Of a stretch of 18,776 bases of DNA, positions 1 to 7,983 are shown in pieces; the first letter of the stretch is position 1; each line of letters starts with the position of its first letter. A program made the position numbers and the translations under genes. The notes under the pieces are model-generated. The model saw nothing but the letters and a program-made list of their open reading frames with translations, searched no databases and had not been told where the DNA came from. Origin of the DNA: Lachnospiraceae bacterium (lineage in GTDB: Bacteria; Bacillota_A; Clostridia; Lachnospirales; Lachnospiraceae). The DNA is taken from positions 1 through 18,776 of the forward strand of contig JAILOC010000159.1 in NCBI GenBank assembly GCA_024691045.1, written 5' to 3'.

Positions 1-615
1 GGGCATATGCTGGACTAAAACAACGGGAGCATCGAGATTTTCGGGAAGGAACGGAATAACGCTCGAAAGAGCCTTAGGTCCGCCTGTAGAACTGGCGATG
101 GCTACGATCTTGGATCCGACTATCCTGCTGCTCGACTTGGATAAGAGTCCGATCAGCTTCTGGGTATCTTCCTTCTTCTGGCGTTCCCTTGTCCTGTCTG
201 AGAAAACAGGAAGCCTTGATCCGGCAACGCCTCTGAGGACCCTTAAAAACTGACCGACGAAATCCGTTTCCCTGCAGGCATTGGCCTGATCGGGTTTGTG
301 AACAAAATCCAGTGCTCCGAGTTCCAGAGCATCCATGGTGGTCTGAGCGCCCTCCATGGTGTCGGTACTTGCCATCATTACTCTCTGCGGAAGATTTGCC
401 TTCTTGAGCTCAGAGAGGAACTGAAGTCCGTTCATCTTGGGCATGTTAACGTCAAGAACGATGGCATCGTAGGTATTCTTTTTAACAAGCTCGAGGGCCT
501 CAATGCCGTTAATGGCACGTCCGGTAACCTCAAAAGCTTCATCTGAGCTTATTATATCACAGAGCACTCTTCTCATGAGTGCAGAGTCGTCAACTACAAG
601 GATTTTTTTCTTCAT
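1..615 (-). CDS. cheB: CheB chemotaxis response regulator / protein-glutamate methylesterase (3' end outside window)
   Basis: CheB removes methyl groups from (and deamidates) chemoreceptors, resetting their sensitivity after phosphorylation by CheA. The first 205 codons are present and the frame runs open off the left edge. The receiver domain (about 1-120) shows acidic pocket D9/D10, the phosphorylation site D55 in LDVNMPKMNG, switch residue S83 and K107 in VHKP. A charged linker (about 135-165) leads into the methylesterase domain, with the catalytic Ser region IASSTGGPKAL (S176) and the catalytic His in VQHMP (H203). The catalytic Asp would lie beyond the window. The ATG at 615 has a modest ribosome site (AGGTGAG) upstream. 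It follows the PilZ gene after a 133-base gap with inverted repeats. In related loci cheA and cheW follow, but they are not visible here. The family call is secure. Confidence 0.95.
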   Translation of the reverse strand, partial: MKKKILVVDDSALMRRVLCDIISSDEAFEVTGRAINGIEALELVKKNTYDAIVLDVNMPKMNGLQFLSELKKANLPQRVMMASTDTMEGAQTTMDALELGALDFVHKPDQANACRETDFVGQFLRVLRGVAGSRLPVFSDRTRERQKKEDTQKLIGLLSKSSSRIVGSKIVAIASSTGGPKALSSVIPFLPENLDAPVVLVQHMP

Positions 616-632
616 ATCTCACCTGTACTGCA

Positions 633-718
633 GTTAACGCATTTATCGATCGAGCTTTGGCATTGTCAGATACAACATACTATGGAATCTGACGAATTGC
701 ACCGGTCAATGCGTTAAC
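633..718 (-). repeat. Nested inverted repeats in the cheB leader
   Basis: Outer arms GTTAACGCATT (633-643) and AATGCGTTAAC (708-718) are perfect 11-base reverse complements separated by 64 bases. Inside them GTCAGAT (665-671) and ATCTGAC (687-693) form a 7-bp stem with a 15-base loop, extendable through two single-base bulges. Transcribed from the PilZ side, this would fold as a long-range stem closed over an inner hairpin, ending about 10 bases before the cheB ribosome site. No U-tract follows, so it is not an intrinsic terminator. It could instead be a pair of DNA operator half-sites. I do not recognise a known riboswitch class. Confidence 0.6.
642..669 (-). promoter_or_regulatory. Candidate sigma-A-like promoter for cheB
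   Basis: CTGACA (664-669, 5 of 6 matches to TTGACA), a 16-base spacer, then GATAAA (642-647, 4 of 6 matches to TATAAT). Transcription would start near 635, giving a leader of about 20 bases before the cheB ATG with the ribosome site included. The elements overlap the inverted repeats described for this gap, so the repeats could control this promoter. Short matches of this kind occur by chance and the call is tentative. Confidence 0.3.
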
Positions 719-748
719 CCTTTCGCCACGACCTGTTAAATAGCTACA

Positions 749-1468
749 CTATCTCTTAAGATTCTTTCTTTCCTCTTCGAAGATGAACCTGATGATCTCT
801 TCCCTCGCACCGCGTTCCATATTGATGTACTGGACTCTGTGCTCGTAGGTGCCGGGTCTGTTCTCAAGCTCCTTGACCACGAGGACCTTGCCGATAAGTT
901 CGTACTTCTTGCGTTCTCCGCCGATAAGAAGGTTATAACTGATATAGAGCATGCTTCCGGGCTCGTACTTCTGGTTGGACATGAATCTGAGTCCGCCGCC
1001 GGAGATGTCAACGATAACGCTTCTCTTGATGGGAAGATTGGGCTGCAGATACAAGGGACTCTTGTTGGCAACCGCATTTACCTCTTCCTCCACAAGATTT
1101 CTCGAGCACATCTCAAGTGCACAGCTGAATCTGTAATACTCCCTGCGCTGGTACTTCCTGAGATTACTGGTAAGCTCAAGAACGAGGACATAGATATTGT
1201 TGGACTTATAACGGTCGATGACCCTTACAAAGCACTGGTAAAGACCCGCGCCGGTATAAACGATCATATTGAATTCAGCATCAACCGGAAGGAGGATCAG
1301 CTTGGTCTGCTCTATGGGCATCTGAACCTCTATGGAGTCCTCGGAAAGAATGTCAACGATCTTGGTCTCGTAATATCTGGCGTTTTCGTTCTTGTCTTCG
1401 CCGTCAAGCTTACGGTCCACAGCCGTCAATTCGACTCTGTCTCCGGGTGAAATAAAATTACTAAGCAT
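749..1468 (-). CDS. ycgR: YcgR-like PilZ-domain c-di-GMP receptor, probable flagellar brake
   Basis: 239-residue cytoplasmic protein with the two-part architecture of the YcgR/YpfA family: an N-terminal beta-rich YcgR-like domain (about 1-105) and a C-terminal PilZ domain (about 107-230). Both c-di-GMP motifs are intact: RxxxR at R109-R113 (in QRREYYRF) and DxSxxG at D154-G159 (DISGGG). Family members bind c-di-GMP and slow or bias the flagellar motor by acting on stator or rotor proteins. Here the target is inferred, not shown. The ATG at 1468 has a clear ribosome site (GGAGGA), and flhG ends only 13 bases upstream, so it is very likely co-transcribed with flhF-flhG. Its place between flhG and cheB ties second-messenger control directly to the motility operon. 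The family call is strong and the partner is uncertain. Confidence 0.88.
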   Translation of the reverse strand: MLSNFISPGDRVELTAVDRKLDGEDKNENARYYETKIVDILSEDSIEVQMPIEQTKLILLPVDAEFNMIVYTGAGLYQCFVRVIDRYKSNNIYVLVLELTSNLRKYQRREYYRFSCALEMCSRNLVEEEVNAVANKSPLYLQPNLPIKRSVIVDISGGGLRFMSNQKYEPGSMLYISYNLLIGGERKKYELIGKVLVVKELENRPGTYEHRVQYINMERGAREEIIRFIFEEERKNLKR

Positions 1469-1481
1469 AACACGTCCTCCG

Positions 1482-2351
1482 TTATCTTCTGGTAACTATA
1501 TGAGAGAAAAATGCCGCCATTCCCCTTGCCGGTCTCTGCGCTTCACCTTTTTCATCAAGGAGCGCTCTGGCAATCTGTTCATATGCCTGGGATGACTTGG
1601 ATGCCGGATTCTTCAGTGATACCGGCATCTGCTGCATCACCGCATCGGACAGCTGTACGTCGTACGGTACGCATCCGAGGTAGGTCAGCGGCAATTTCAA
1701 AAATCTCTGTACTACGGAATTGAGCTTCTTATAAAGCGTCTGTCCGTCGGCTTCCTTGGTGACCCTGTTGGCAATCATCCTCACTACCGTTTCGCCGGGA
1801 TTAAACCTCGGGTGCCTTGCGAGAGCCTTTAAAAGCGAGTAGGAATCGGTGATGGAAGTAGGTTCGTGCGTTGTTATAAGAAGTATCTCACCGCTCGCAA
1901 CGAGGAATTCCAATACCGCATCCGAAATACCCGCACCCGTATCTACGATTATTATATCAGCAATCGAATCAAGTTCCGACAGATTCTGGATAATATAATT
2001 CAGATAATCGTTGCTTAAGTTGGACATCCCCGCGATACCGCTTCCGCCGGATATGAAACCGACCTCTCCCGGTCCCCAGGTTATGATGTCCCTGATATTC
2101 TTGCCCTGGTAGATAAGGTCGCAGAGATTGTGCTTCGGAACGGTTCCGAACATTATCTCGATATTTGCAAGACCGAAATCCGCATCCAGAATGATCACTC
2201 TTTTCCCGAGCTTCTTCAGCCATATTGCAAGATTGATCGCAGTATTTGATTTTCCGACTCCGCCTTTGCCGCTTGTAACGGTTATGACTCTTGCAAGCGG
2301 TCTCGCCTGTCTCGAAGCTTTTATGATACGGAGTGATTCGGCCTGATCCAT
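1482..2351 (-). CDS. flhG: FlhG (YlxH/FleN) MinD-like ATPase controlling flagellar number
   Basis: 289-residue ParA/MinD-family ATPase that limits flagellar number and stimulates the GTPase FlhF. The N-terminus carries the FlhF-activating signature DQAxxLR (residues 2-8). The deviant Walker A motif SGKGGVGKS (27-35) includes the MinD-type signature lysine, and DADFGLANI and IIIVDTGAGI follow as switch/Walker B-like segments. The C-terminus (MAAFFSHIVTRR) is a short amphipathic stretch resembling a MinD-type membrane-targeting helix; this is inferred. It starts 3 bases after the flhF stop. Its ribosome site GGGAGGAG is made from the last flhF codons, so the pair is probably translationally coupled. 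Length is normal for the family. Confidence 0.95.
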   Translation of the reverse strand: MDQAESLRIIKASRQARPLARVITVTSGKGGVGKSNTAINLAIWLKKLGKRVIILDADFGLANIEIMFGTVPKHNLCDLIYQGKNIRDIITWGPGEVGFISGGSGIAGMSNLSNDYLNYIIQNLSELDSIADIIIVDTGAGISDAVLEFLVASGEILLITTHEPTSITDSYSLLKALARHPRFNPGETVVRMIANRVTKEADGQTLYKKLNSVVQRFLKLPLTYLGCVPYDVQLSDAVMQQMPVSLKNPASKSSQAYEQIARALLDEKGEAQRPARGMAAFFSHIVTRR

Positions 2352-2354
2352 AGC

Positions 2355-3665
2355 TTACTCTCCTCCCAAAAGCTGCTTGACTATGCGCTGTGCGTTGAAG
2401 GTCTCGATATCATCGGGTACGTTCTGTCCGCAGGTTACAAATGCAATGGAACTGTCGGAATAGCATGTAATGTTATACAGGCTTCCGAGTGTCGATGTCT
2501 CATCAAGCTTGGTAAAGATGAGCTGAAAATCGGAAACGCTGCGGTAATTGTCAACGATCTTCTTAAGATCCTTGTACTTGGTCGTCGCACTCAGTACCAG
2601 AAAGCACTGCTTGGTGACATTCTCGGGAAGGCATTCCATAAAGCTCTTCTGCTTGATAAGAAGCTCTTCGCTCTTGTGTGAATGTCCGGCGGTATCGACA
2701 AGGATATATTCGCAGTCCTTGAAATCGTCACATGCGATGCTGAGTTCATCCTCCGAATAGATGACCCTGAAGGGAACCTCAAGTATGCTCGCATATGTCC
2801 TGAGCTGGTCAGCAGCTGCGATCCTGTATGTATCGGTTGTAAGGAGAGCAACCTTTTTCTTGTTGTTAACGGAAAGAGAGCTTGCGACCTTAGCAATGGT
2901 AGTGGTCTTTCCGACGCCGGTAGGTCCGATGAAAAAGATCACCACAGGTCCCTTTGCACCGGGATCCGAAATGCCTTCAGCCTTGCCGAAACGAAGGGTC
3001 ATCTTCTGGTAAACGGCGCTGAGGTAATGATCGAGCTTTGCACCGGATTTGCTGACATCCTCAGCACCGGTGATCAATTCGTTAACAAGCTTCTCATCGA
3101 TGTCGTTATCGATCATCGTGTTATACAAAAGTCTTAAGAACCTGGATGTCTCCCTGTCCGGCTCGGCACCTTCACTCTTTACCGGTGCTTCCTTTTCGGG
3201 AGAGGCTTCTTTCCTTACTTCAGGTTTGGTTTCTTTTTTTTCTTCACCGGAGGGGCCGAGCTTCGTCTCGATTATGCTCTGGAGATTATCAAGCTTTTCT
3301 TCTAGCACGCGGTTCTTGTCCTCTGCGGGTACGGAAGGAGTCTGAGCATTTAATGCAGGTGCAGCCTTCAGCTCGGGCTTGGATGCGGGCTTTGAGGCAG
3401 AAGCTCCTTCACTTGATGCTGCTGCGGCCCTGGCCTTTTCCTGAGCGCTTACCTGGGCTCTTGCGATCCTGCGGATCTGCTCCATTGTGGGATCATCTTC
3501 CTCAACGGCGGCAGTAACCTCCACTCTCTTGCTCTTTAAGAATGCGAAAGGAGGCTTAGCCTTGACCTTGCGCACATTCATGATCACAAGGTTTTCGCCT
3601 AAGTCCTTCTTGGCAAGTGCGGTTGCCTCTTCTTCATTTTTGCCGATGAATTTCTTGATTATCAT
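2355..3665 (-). CDS. flhF: FlhF, SRP-family GTPase for flagellar placement
   Basis: 436-residue SRP-type GTPase that directs where flagella assemble. Order: a basic N-terminal B domain (about 1-55), a low-complexity Ala/Lys/Glu/Pro linker (about 56-170), then the N and G domains. GTPase motifs: P-loop GPTGVGKT (247-254), DTYRIAAADQLR (278-289), G3 motif DTAGH (324-328) and G4 motif TKLDET (385-390). The usual Arg of DTAGR in SRP GTPases is His328 here; the DNA reads CAT clearly, with no sign of a frameshift. The gene starts one base after the flhA stop and has only a weak ribosome site, suggesting translational coupling. It is followed 3 bases later by its regulator flhG. Confidence 0.96.
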   Translation of the reverse strand: MIIKKFIGKNEEEATALAKKDLGENLVIMNVRKVKAKPPFAFLKSKRVEVTAAVEEDDPTMEQIRRIARAQVSAQEKARAAAASSEGASASKPASKPELKAAPALNAQTPSVPAEDKNRVLEEKLDNLQSIIETKLGPSGEEKKETKPEVRKEASPEKEAPVKSEGAEPDRETSRFLRLLYNTMIDNDIDEKLVNELITGAEDVSKSGAKLDHYLSAVYQKMTLRFGKAEGISDPGAKGPVVIFFIGPTGVGKTTTIAKVASSLSVNNKKKVALLTTDTYRIAAADQLRTYASILEVPFRVIYSEDELSIACDDFKDCEYILVDTAGHSHKSEELLIKQKSFMECLPENVTKQCFLVLSATTKYKDLKKIVDNYRSVSDFQLIFTKLDETSTLGSLYNITCYSDSSIAFVTCGQNVPDDIETFNAQRIVKQLLGGE

Positions 3666-3666
3666 T

Positions 3667-5712
3667 TTATGCGGTGACCATTCCGACCGATGTCAGATTA
3701 ACGCTTGAGTCAACCTCGTTGTATGAAACAACGATCAGGTCTTTATAGTAATCCTCCGTCAGTTTTCTGAAGTATATCCTTACGATCGGTGATGTGACGA
3801 TTATCGGGTTCTTGCCGAGATTCTCAAGCTTCTGGACTTCACGTCCGACAGATTCGAGTATCTCATGCGTACGCGCGGGATCGATATTGATGAAGGATCC
3901 GTTTTCCGTCTGCTTGACTCCCGCCATGATCTCCTGCTCGATCTTGGGATCGAGTGTGACCACCGAGTTCGTATCATTGAGTGAGAAATATCTCGCGGAT
4001 ATCGCACGCTTTAAAGCCTGTCTCACATACTCCGTGAGAATATCGGTATCCCTTGTCGTGGTAGCGTAATCGGCAAGCGTCTCAAGTATCGTAAGAAGGT
4101 CCCTGATAGATACGCCTTCCCGGAGGAGGTTCTGGAGAACCTTCTGGATATCTCCGAGTCCGAGAAGCTTAGGCACAAGCTCGTCCACAAGATTGGGATT
4201 GTTTTCTTTAACATTGTTGACAAGATTCTGTACATCCTGTCTGGTCAGCAGCTCATCGATGTGCTGTCTGATTATCTCTGTCAGATGCGTTGCGATTATC
4301 GAAGGAGGATCGACAACAGTGTATCCGAGTGTCTCCGCTTTCTCACGCTGGCCCTCGGTTATCCATATCGCGGGCAGATGGAAGGAAGGCTCGAATGTCG
4401 GAATACCGGTTATCTCCTCCTGTACGTAGCCGGGATTCATCGCCATATAATGGTCGAACAGGATCTCGCCTTCGCTTATCTGTATTCCCTTTATCTTGAT
4501 TATGTACTGGTTCGGATTGAGCTGGATGTTATCCCTCAGTCTTATGATGGGAACAACGGTACCGAGCTCCAATGCTATCTGTCTTCTGATCATTACGACA
4601 CGGTCGAGAAGGTCACCGCCCTGATTGACATCAGCCAGCGGGATGATACCGTAACCGAATTCGAGTTCGATCGGGTCGACCTGCAGGAGCGAGTTAACAT
4701 TCTCCGGCTGTCTTATCTCTTCGGCTTCCGCCTCTTCCTTGCTCACATCAAGCTCTATGCTTGCGGTCTGGAGCTTCTTGCTGACCCTTGTTGCGGAGAA
4801 CATGAAAATGATACCGAGTCCCACGAACAAAACAGTGTTCAGATCGGTGAACAGACCGAGTATCGTCATCATGCCGCCGACGATGAAGAGAACCTTGGGA
4901 AGACCGAAAAGCTGCTTGATTATCGTCTCACCGAGTTCCTTGTCCGATGATCCCTTGGTAACGAGGATACCGGTTGAAAGAGATATCATCAGCGAAGGAA
5001 TCTGTGATACGAGTCCGTCACCGATGGTAAGTATCGCAAATGAACTCAGTGCGTCGTTTATGCTCATTCCTCTTCTGAGGACTGCAAGTGCGATTCCTCC
5101 GATGAGGTTAACGCCTGTGATAAGAAGGCCTGCGGCAGCATCTCCCTTTACGTATTTAACGGCACCGTCCATGGAACCGTAGAATGCGGATTCCTTCTGG
5201 ATCTTCTCTCTTCTGATCTTGGCCTCCGCATCATCTATCGCGCCGGTGTTCAAGTCGGCATCGATAGCCATCTGCTTACCGGGCATTGCATCGAGCGTGA
5301 ATCTTGCGGTAACTTCCGATACACGTTCGGAACCCTTGTTGATGACCATGAACTGGATGATCAGAAGGATTATGAAAATGATCGCACCTATTATCAGGTC
5401 ACCGCCGCCTACGAAATTCCCGAAGGTTGCAACGACATTTCCCGCATAGCCGTCACGAAGGATAAGCCTTGTGGACGAAGTGTTCATCGAGATCCTGAAC
5501 AGTGTCGTGAACAAAAGCAGAGTCGGGAAAAAGCTCATATCCAGAACTTCCTTGCAAAAGAGAGCTCCGAACATGATGGTCATCGCAAGTGAAATGTTGA
5601 ATGCAAGAAGGACATCGAGTACGCCCGCGGGAATGGGGATGATAAAGAGTATGATCGCAACGGCAAGATACAGAGCTACGAACACATCAAATTTGCCGAT
5701 GGTTTTAAACAT
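3667..5712 (-). CDS. flhA: FlhA, flagellar type III export gate protein
   Basis: 681-residue core component of the flagellar export apparatus. The first ~310 residues contain about eight hydrophobic membrane segments. The cytoplasmic FHIPEP signature is clear: RFTLDAMPGKQMAIDADL (137-154), followed by FYGSMDGAVKYVKGDAAAG (178-196). After a charged linker (about 310-345), the large C-terminal cytoplasmic domain (to 681) docks chaperone-substrate complexes. The ATG at 5712 is preceded by a very strong ribosome site (AAAGGAGGATGAT). The 67-base gap from flhB is the largest inside the export block, and I see no convincing promoter or hairpin in it. Length matches the family. Confidence 0.97.
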   Translation of the reverse strand: MFKTIGKFDVFVALYLAVAIILFIIPIPAGVLDVLLAFNISLAMTIMFGALFCKEVLDMSFFPTLLLFTTLFRISMNTSSTRLILRDGYAGNVVATFGNFVGGGDLIIGAIIFIILLIIQFMVINKGSERVSEVTARFTLDAMPGKQMAIDADLNTGAIDDAEAKIRREKIQKESAFYGSMDGAVKYVKGDAAAGLLITGVNLIGGIALAVLRRGMSINDALSSFAILTIGDGLVSQIPSLMISLSTGILVTKGSSDKELGETIIKQLFGLPKVLFIVGGMMTILGLFTDLNTVLFVGLGIIFMFSATRVSKKLQTASIELDVSKEEAEAEEIRQPENVNSLLQVDPIELEFGYGIIPLADVNQGGDLLDRVVMIRRQIALELGTVVPIIRLRDNIQLNPNQYIIKIKGIQISEGEILFDHYMAMNPGYVQEEITGIPTFEPSFHLPAIWITEGQREKAETLGYTVVDPPSIIATHLTEIIRQHIDELLTRQDVQNLVNNVKENNPNLVDELVPKLLGLGDIQKVLQNLLREGVSIRDLLTILETLADYATTTRDTDILTEYVRQALKRAISARYFSLNDTNSVVTLDPKIEQEIMAGVKQTENGSFINIDPARTHEILESVGREVQKLENLGKNPIIVTSPIVRIYFRKLTEDYYKDLIVVSYNEVDSSVNLTSVGMVTA

Positions 5713-5779
5713 ATCATCCTCCTTTCCTCAAATATTTAATGCATTGGACACATGACCGTTAAAGCTTCGTTGTCCCGCA

Positions 5780-6880
5780 TCAGATCTTTCCCTGCAGATG
5801 ATATACGAACGCAAGTATCTCAGCCACCGCCTGGTACAGCTCGGGAGGAACCGTCTCCCCGATCTCGACATTGTGGTAGAGCATTCTTGCCACGGGTTTA
5901 TTCTCAACTATCTCTATACTGTTTTCCCCGGCAACGTCCTTGATCCTCTGGGCAAGATATCCTTCACCCTTGGCAATGACGTAAGGCGCTTCTCTGACGG
6001 AGGGCTCGTACTTGATCGCAACGGCATAATGCGTCGGGTTCGTAATGACGACATCCGCTTTCGGAAGTTCCTTCATCATACGTCTCTGGGACGCTTCCCT
6101 CATCTTCTGCCTGATCTTACCCTTGATCTGGGGATCTCCTTCGGCGTTCTTGTACTCGTCCTTGACCTCCTGCTTGGACATCATCATATCCTTGTGGAAT
6201 TTCCACTTCTGATATCCGAAATCACCGGCGGCAATGATGATATAAACGGCAGAGATCCTTATCCCGAGATCTATGATCGTATTCCCTATAAGTGCGATCG
6301 CCTGCATAAGAGGCATCTCGTAGAAGCTGAAGATCAGGAACGCCTTGCCCTTAACGTAGGAATAACAGATCACCGCTATCAGAGCCAGCTTCAAGAGCGA
6401 CTTCAAAAGCTCGACAAGGGAACTCGGTGAGAAGATCCTCTTGAAACCCTTGAGCGGATTGAGCTTGGAAAACTTAGGCTTTAAAGGCTTGGTCGTCGGC
6501 TTCCATTTAACCTGGATAAAATCCCCGACAACAACTATCGCAAGTCCGATCAGCATGATCGGGAGCACGATCGATACGATGTTGCTTATGCCTCTTCTGA
6601 AAAGCAGGTGCACCTCCCGGAACGGCATCTCGCCTTCGGGATATACGGTCACACTCGGAATGTGCTCATACATGAATCCGAAGACATTAATGAATTTATT
6701 ACCGATACTTGCGGCCAGGAATCTCAGCACAAGAAAAAAAACAAAAAGTGTGAGACAGTTTCCTATCTCCCTGCTCTTGGCTACCTGACCTTCCGACCTC
6801 GCGTCCTGAAGTTTTTTGTCGGTAGGCTCTTCTGTCTTATCGGAATTGTCTGCAAAGAATTGCAGATCATATTCAAGCAT
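5780..6880 (-). CDS. flhB: FlhB, export apparatus protein and substrate-specificity switch
   Basis: 366-residue membrane protein. FlhB cleaves itself between Asn and Pro of NPTH, and with FliK switches export from hook to filament substrates. The NPTH motif is intact at 281-284 (in DVVITNPTHYAVAIKY). The N-terminus KTEEPTDKKLQDARSEGQVAKS (15-36) is typical. About four membrane helices lie between residues 40 and 225, followed by the charged connector helix and the cytoplasmic domain. It starts 14 bases after the fliR stop with a GGAG ribosome site. FliK, its functional partner, is encoded at the right end of the window. Confidence 0.97.
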   Translation of the reverse strand: MLEYDLQFFADNSDKTEEPTDKKLQDARSEGQVAKSREIGNCLTLFVFFLVLRFLAASIGNKFINVFGFMYEHIPSVTVYPEGEMPFREVHLLFRRGISNIVSIVLPIMLIGLAIVVVGDFIQVKWKPTTKPLKPKFSKLNPLKGFKRIFSPSSLVELLKSLLKLALIAVICYSYVKGKAFLIFSFYEMPLMQAIALIGNTIIDLGIRISAVYIIIAAGDFGYQKWKFHKDMMMSKQEVKDEYKNAEGDPQIKGKIRQKMREASQRRMMKELPKADVVITNPTHYAVAIKYEPSVREAPYVIAKGEGYLAQRIKDVAGENSIEIVENKPVARMLYHNVEIGETVPPELYQAVAEILAFVYHLQGKI

Positions 6881-6894
6881 GGCAAGTCTCCGCT

Positions 6895-7677
6895 TTACAT
6901 CAGGTTGGACACTATCGAAACCATCAGCTTCTTCATCTCGGTGAAGATCATATCCGATGCCTTCGGCATAAGTCCGACCGTAAGGAAAAGTATCGTAAGT
7001 CCTGTGAGCACTTTGAGCTGGATACCGATGGCAAACATGTTCATCTGCGGCGATACCTTCGCCATAACACCCAGGATCGCATTCAGCATCATCATCGTCG
7101 CGAATATCGGGAGGATGATACGGAAGCCTATGAGTATATAATCCGCAAGGAATACTACAACCGTATTCATGAGTCCGTCGGCATTGAAGTGAACGTGCCC
7201 GACGGGTATAAGTACATAAGTATCGGCAAGTGCACCGAGGAGATATCTGTACATTCCGCTGGCGATCAGGATCATCGAATAGGCGTAATTGTATAATCCT
7301 CCGGTGATACTGATCTGCTGTCTGGATGCCGGATCCATAAGCGTTACCATCGAAAGTCCTGTCTCCATATCCGCTACCGCACCGGCAAACGTAAATACCG
7401 TTGAGCAGATATTGGCGGCAAGTCCTATGAGCAGTCCCGCGACCGCCTCTTTGAGAACATATGCCGCATAGATGACAACCGAATCGGAAATTATCGGTTC
7501 AGCCGGTGTTACCGAACTGTAGATCAGGCCTGCTATGAATACGCTGAGCGCTATCCTTACCCTTCTCGGTGTATTCTGCATATTGAAAAACGGGCATATA
7601 TACACAAAGCATGAAACCCTGACCAGGATCAGCAAAAAGTATTCCAGATCATAAATTGAAAAAGCTAAATTCAGCAT
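6895..7677 (-). CDS. fliR: FliR, flagellar export gate membrane protein
   Basis: 260-residue hydrophobic protein with about six membrane segments, the usual size of FliR. Family-typical stretches include VRVSCFVYICPFF near residue 18, ALSVFIAGLIY near 43, the VLKEAVAGLLIGLAA segment near 93 and the FAGAVADMETGLSM region near 115. FliR joins FliP and FliQ in the export pore. It starts 8 bases after the fliQ stop with a weak ribosome site, consistent with coupled translation, and precedes flhB by 14 bases. Confidence 0.95.
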   Translation of the reverse strand: MLNLAFSIYDLEYFLLILVRVSCFVYICPFFNMQNTPRRVRIALSVFIAGLIYSSVTPAEPIISDSVVIYAAYVLKEAVAGLLIGLAANICSTVFTFAGAVADMETGLSMVTLMDPASRQQISITGGLYNYAYSMILIASGMYRYLLGALADTYVLIPVGHVHFNADGLMNTVVVFLADYILIGFRIILPIFATMMMLNAILGVMAKVSPQMNMFAIGIQLKVLTGLTILFLTVGLMPKASDMIFTEMKKLMVSIVSNLM

Positions 7678-7685
7678 CCGCTATT

Positions 7686-7958
7686 TCACTTGTGAACGTA
7701 ATAAACAAAACTACTCCAAAGCTCTGTCGTAAAAGAAACAATGTTGTTCATTATCCAGTTGCCCAGAAACATAAGGGTCAGGAAAATGCCCAGAACCTTG
7801 GGCACAAAGGTCAGAGTCTGCTCCTGAATGGAAGTGACCGTCTGGAAGATACTTATGATAAGTCCTATGCACATCGAAACAAGGAGCACGGGAAGTGCAC
7901 ATTTAAGGGTCAGGTATAATCCTTCATGGATCATTTCAGCTGCTGCTTCGGGTGTCAT
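7686..7958 (-). CDS. fliQ: FliQ, small flagellar export gate membrane protein
   Basis: 90-residue protein with two membrane helices (about 15-40 and 50-75), the standard FliQ length and topology. The segment GLIISIFQTVTSIQEQTLTF (32-51) is a hallmark of the family. Four to five copies normally pack around FliP and FliR in the export gate. A good ribosome site (AAAGGAG) precedes the ATG, and fliP ends 25 bases upstream. Confidence 0.95.
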   Translation of the reverse strand: MTPEAAAEMIHEGLYLTLKCALPVLLVSMCIGLIISIFQTVTSIQEQTLTFVPKVLGIFLTLMFLGNWIMNNIVSFTTELWSSFVYYVHK

Positions 7959-7983
7959 CTCAAACTCCTTTGGTCAAGGTCCG

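Noticed and set aside
616..748. c-di-GMP riboswitch before cheB, suggested by the neighbouring PilZ gene
   Set aside because: The gap lacks the conserved GEMM-I segments I would expect, and I cannot build the class II pseudoknot. Only generic nested inverted repeats are supported.
4261..4950. Open frame (229 codons) on the plus strand inside flhA
   Set aside because: It is antisense to an intact FlhA with all motifs; no domain or ribosome site supports it.
5713..5779. Separate promoter for flhA in the 67-base gap after flhB
   Set aside because: No pair of boxes with acceptable spacing was found. Only a strong ribosome site is visible, so read-through from upstream is the simplest reading.
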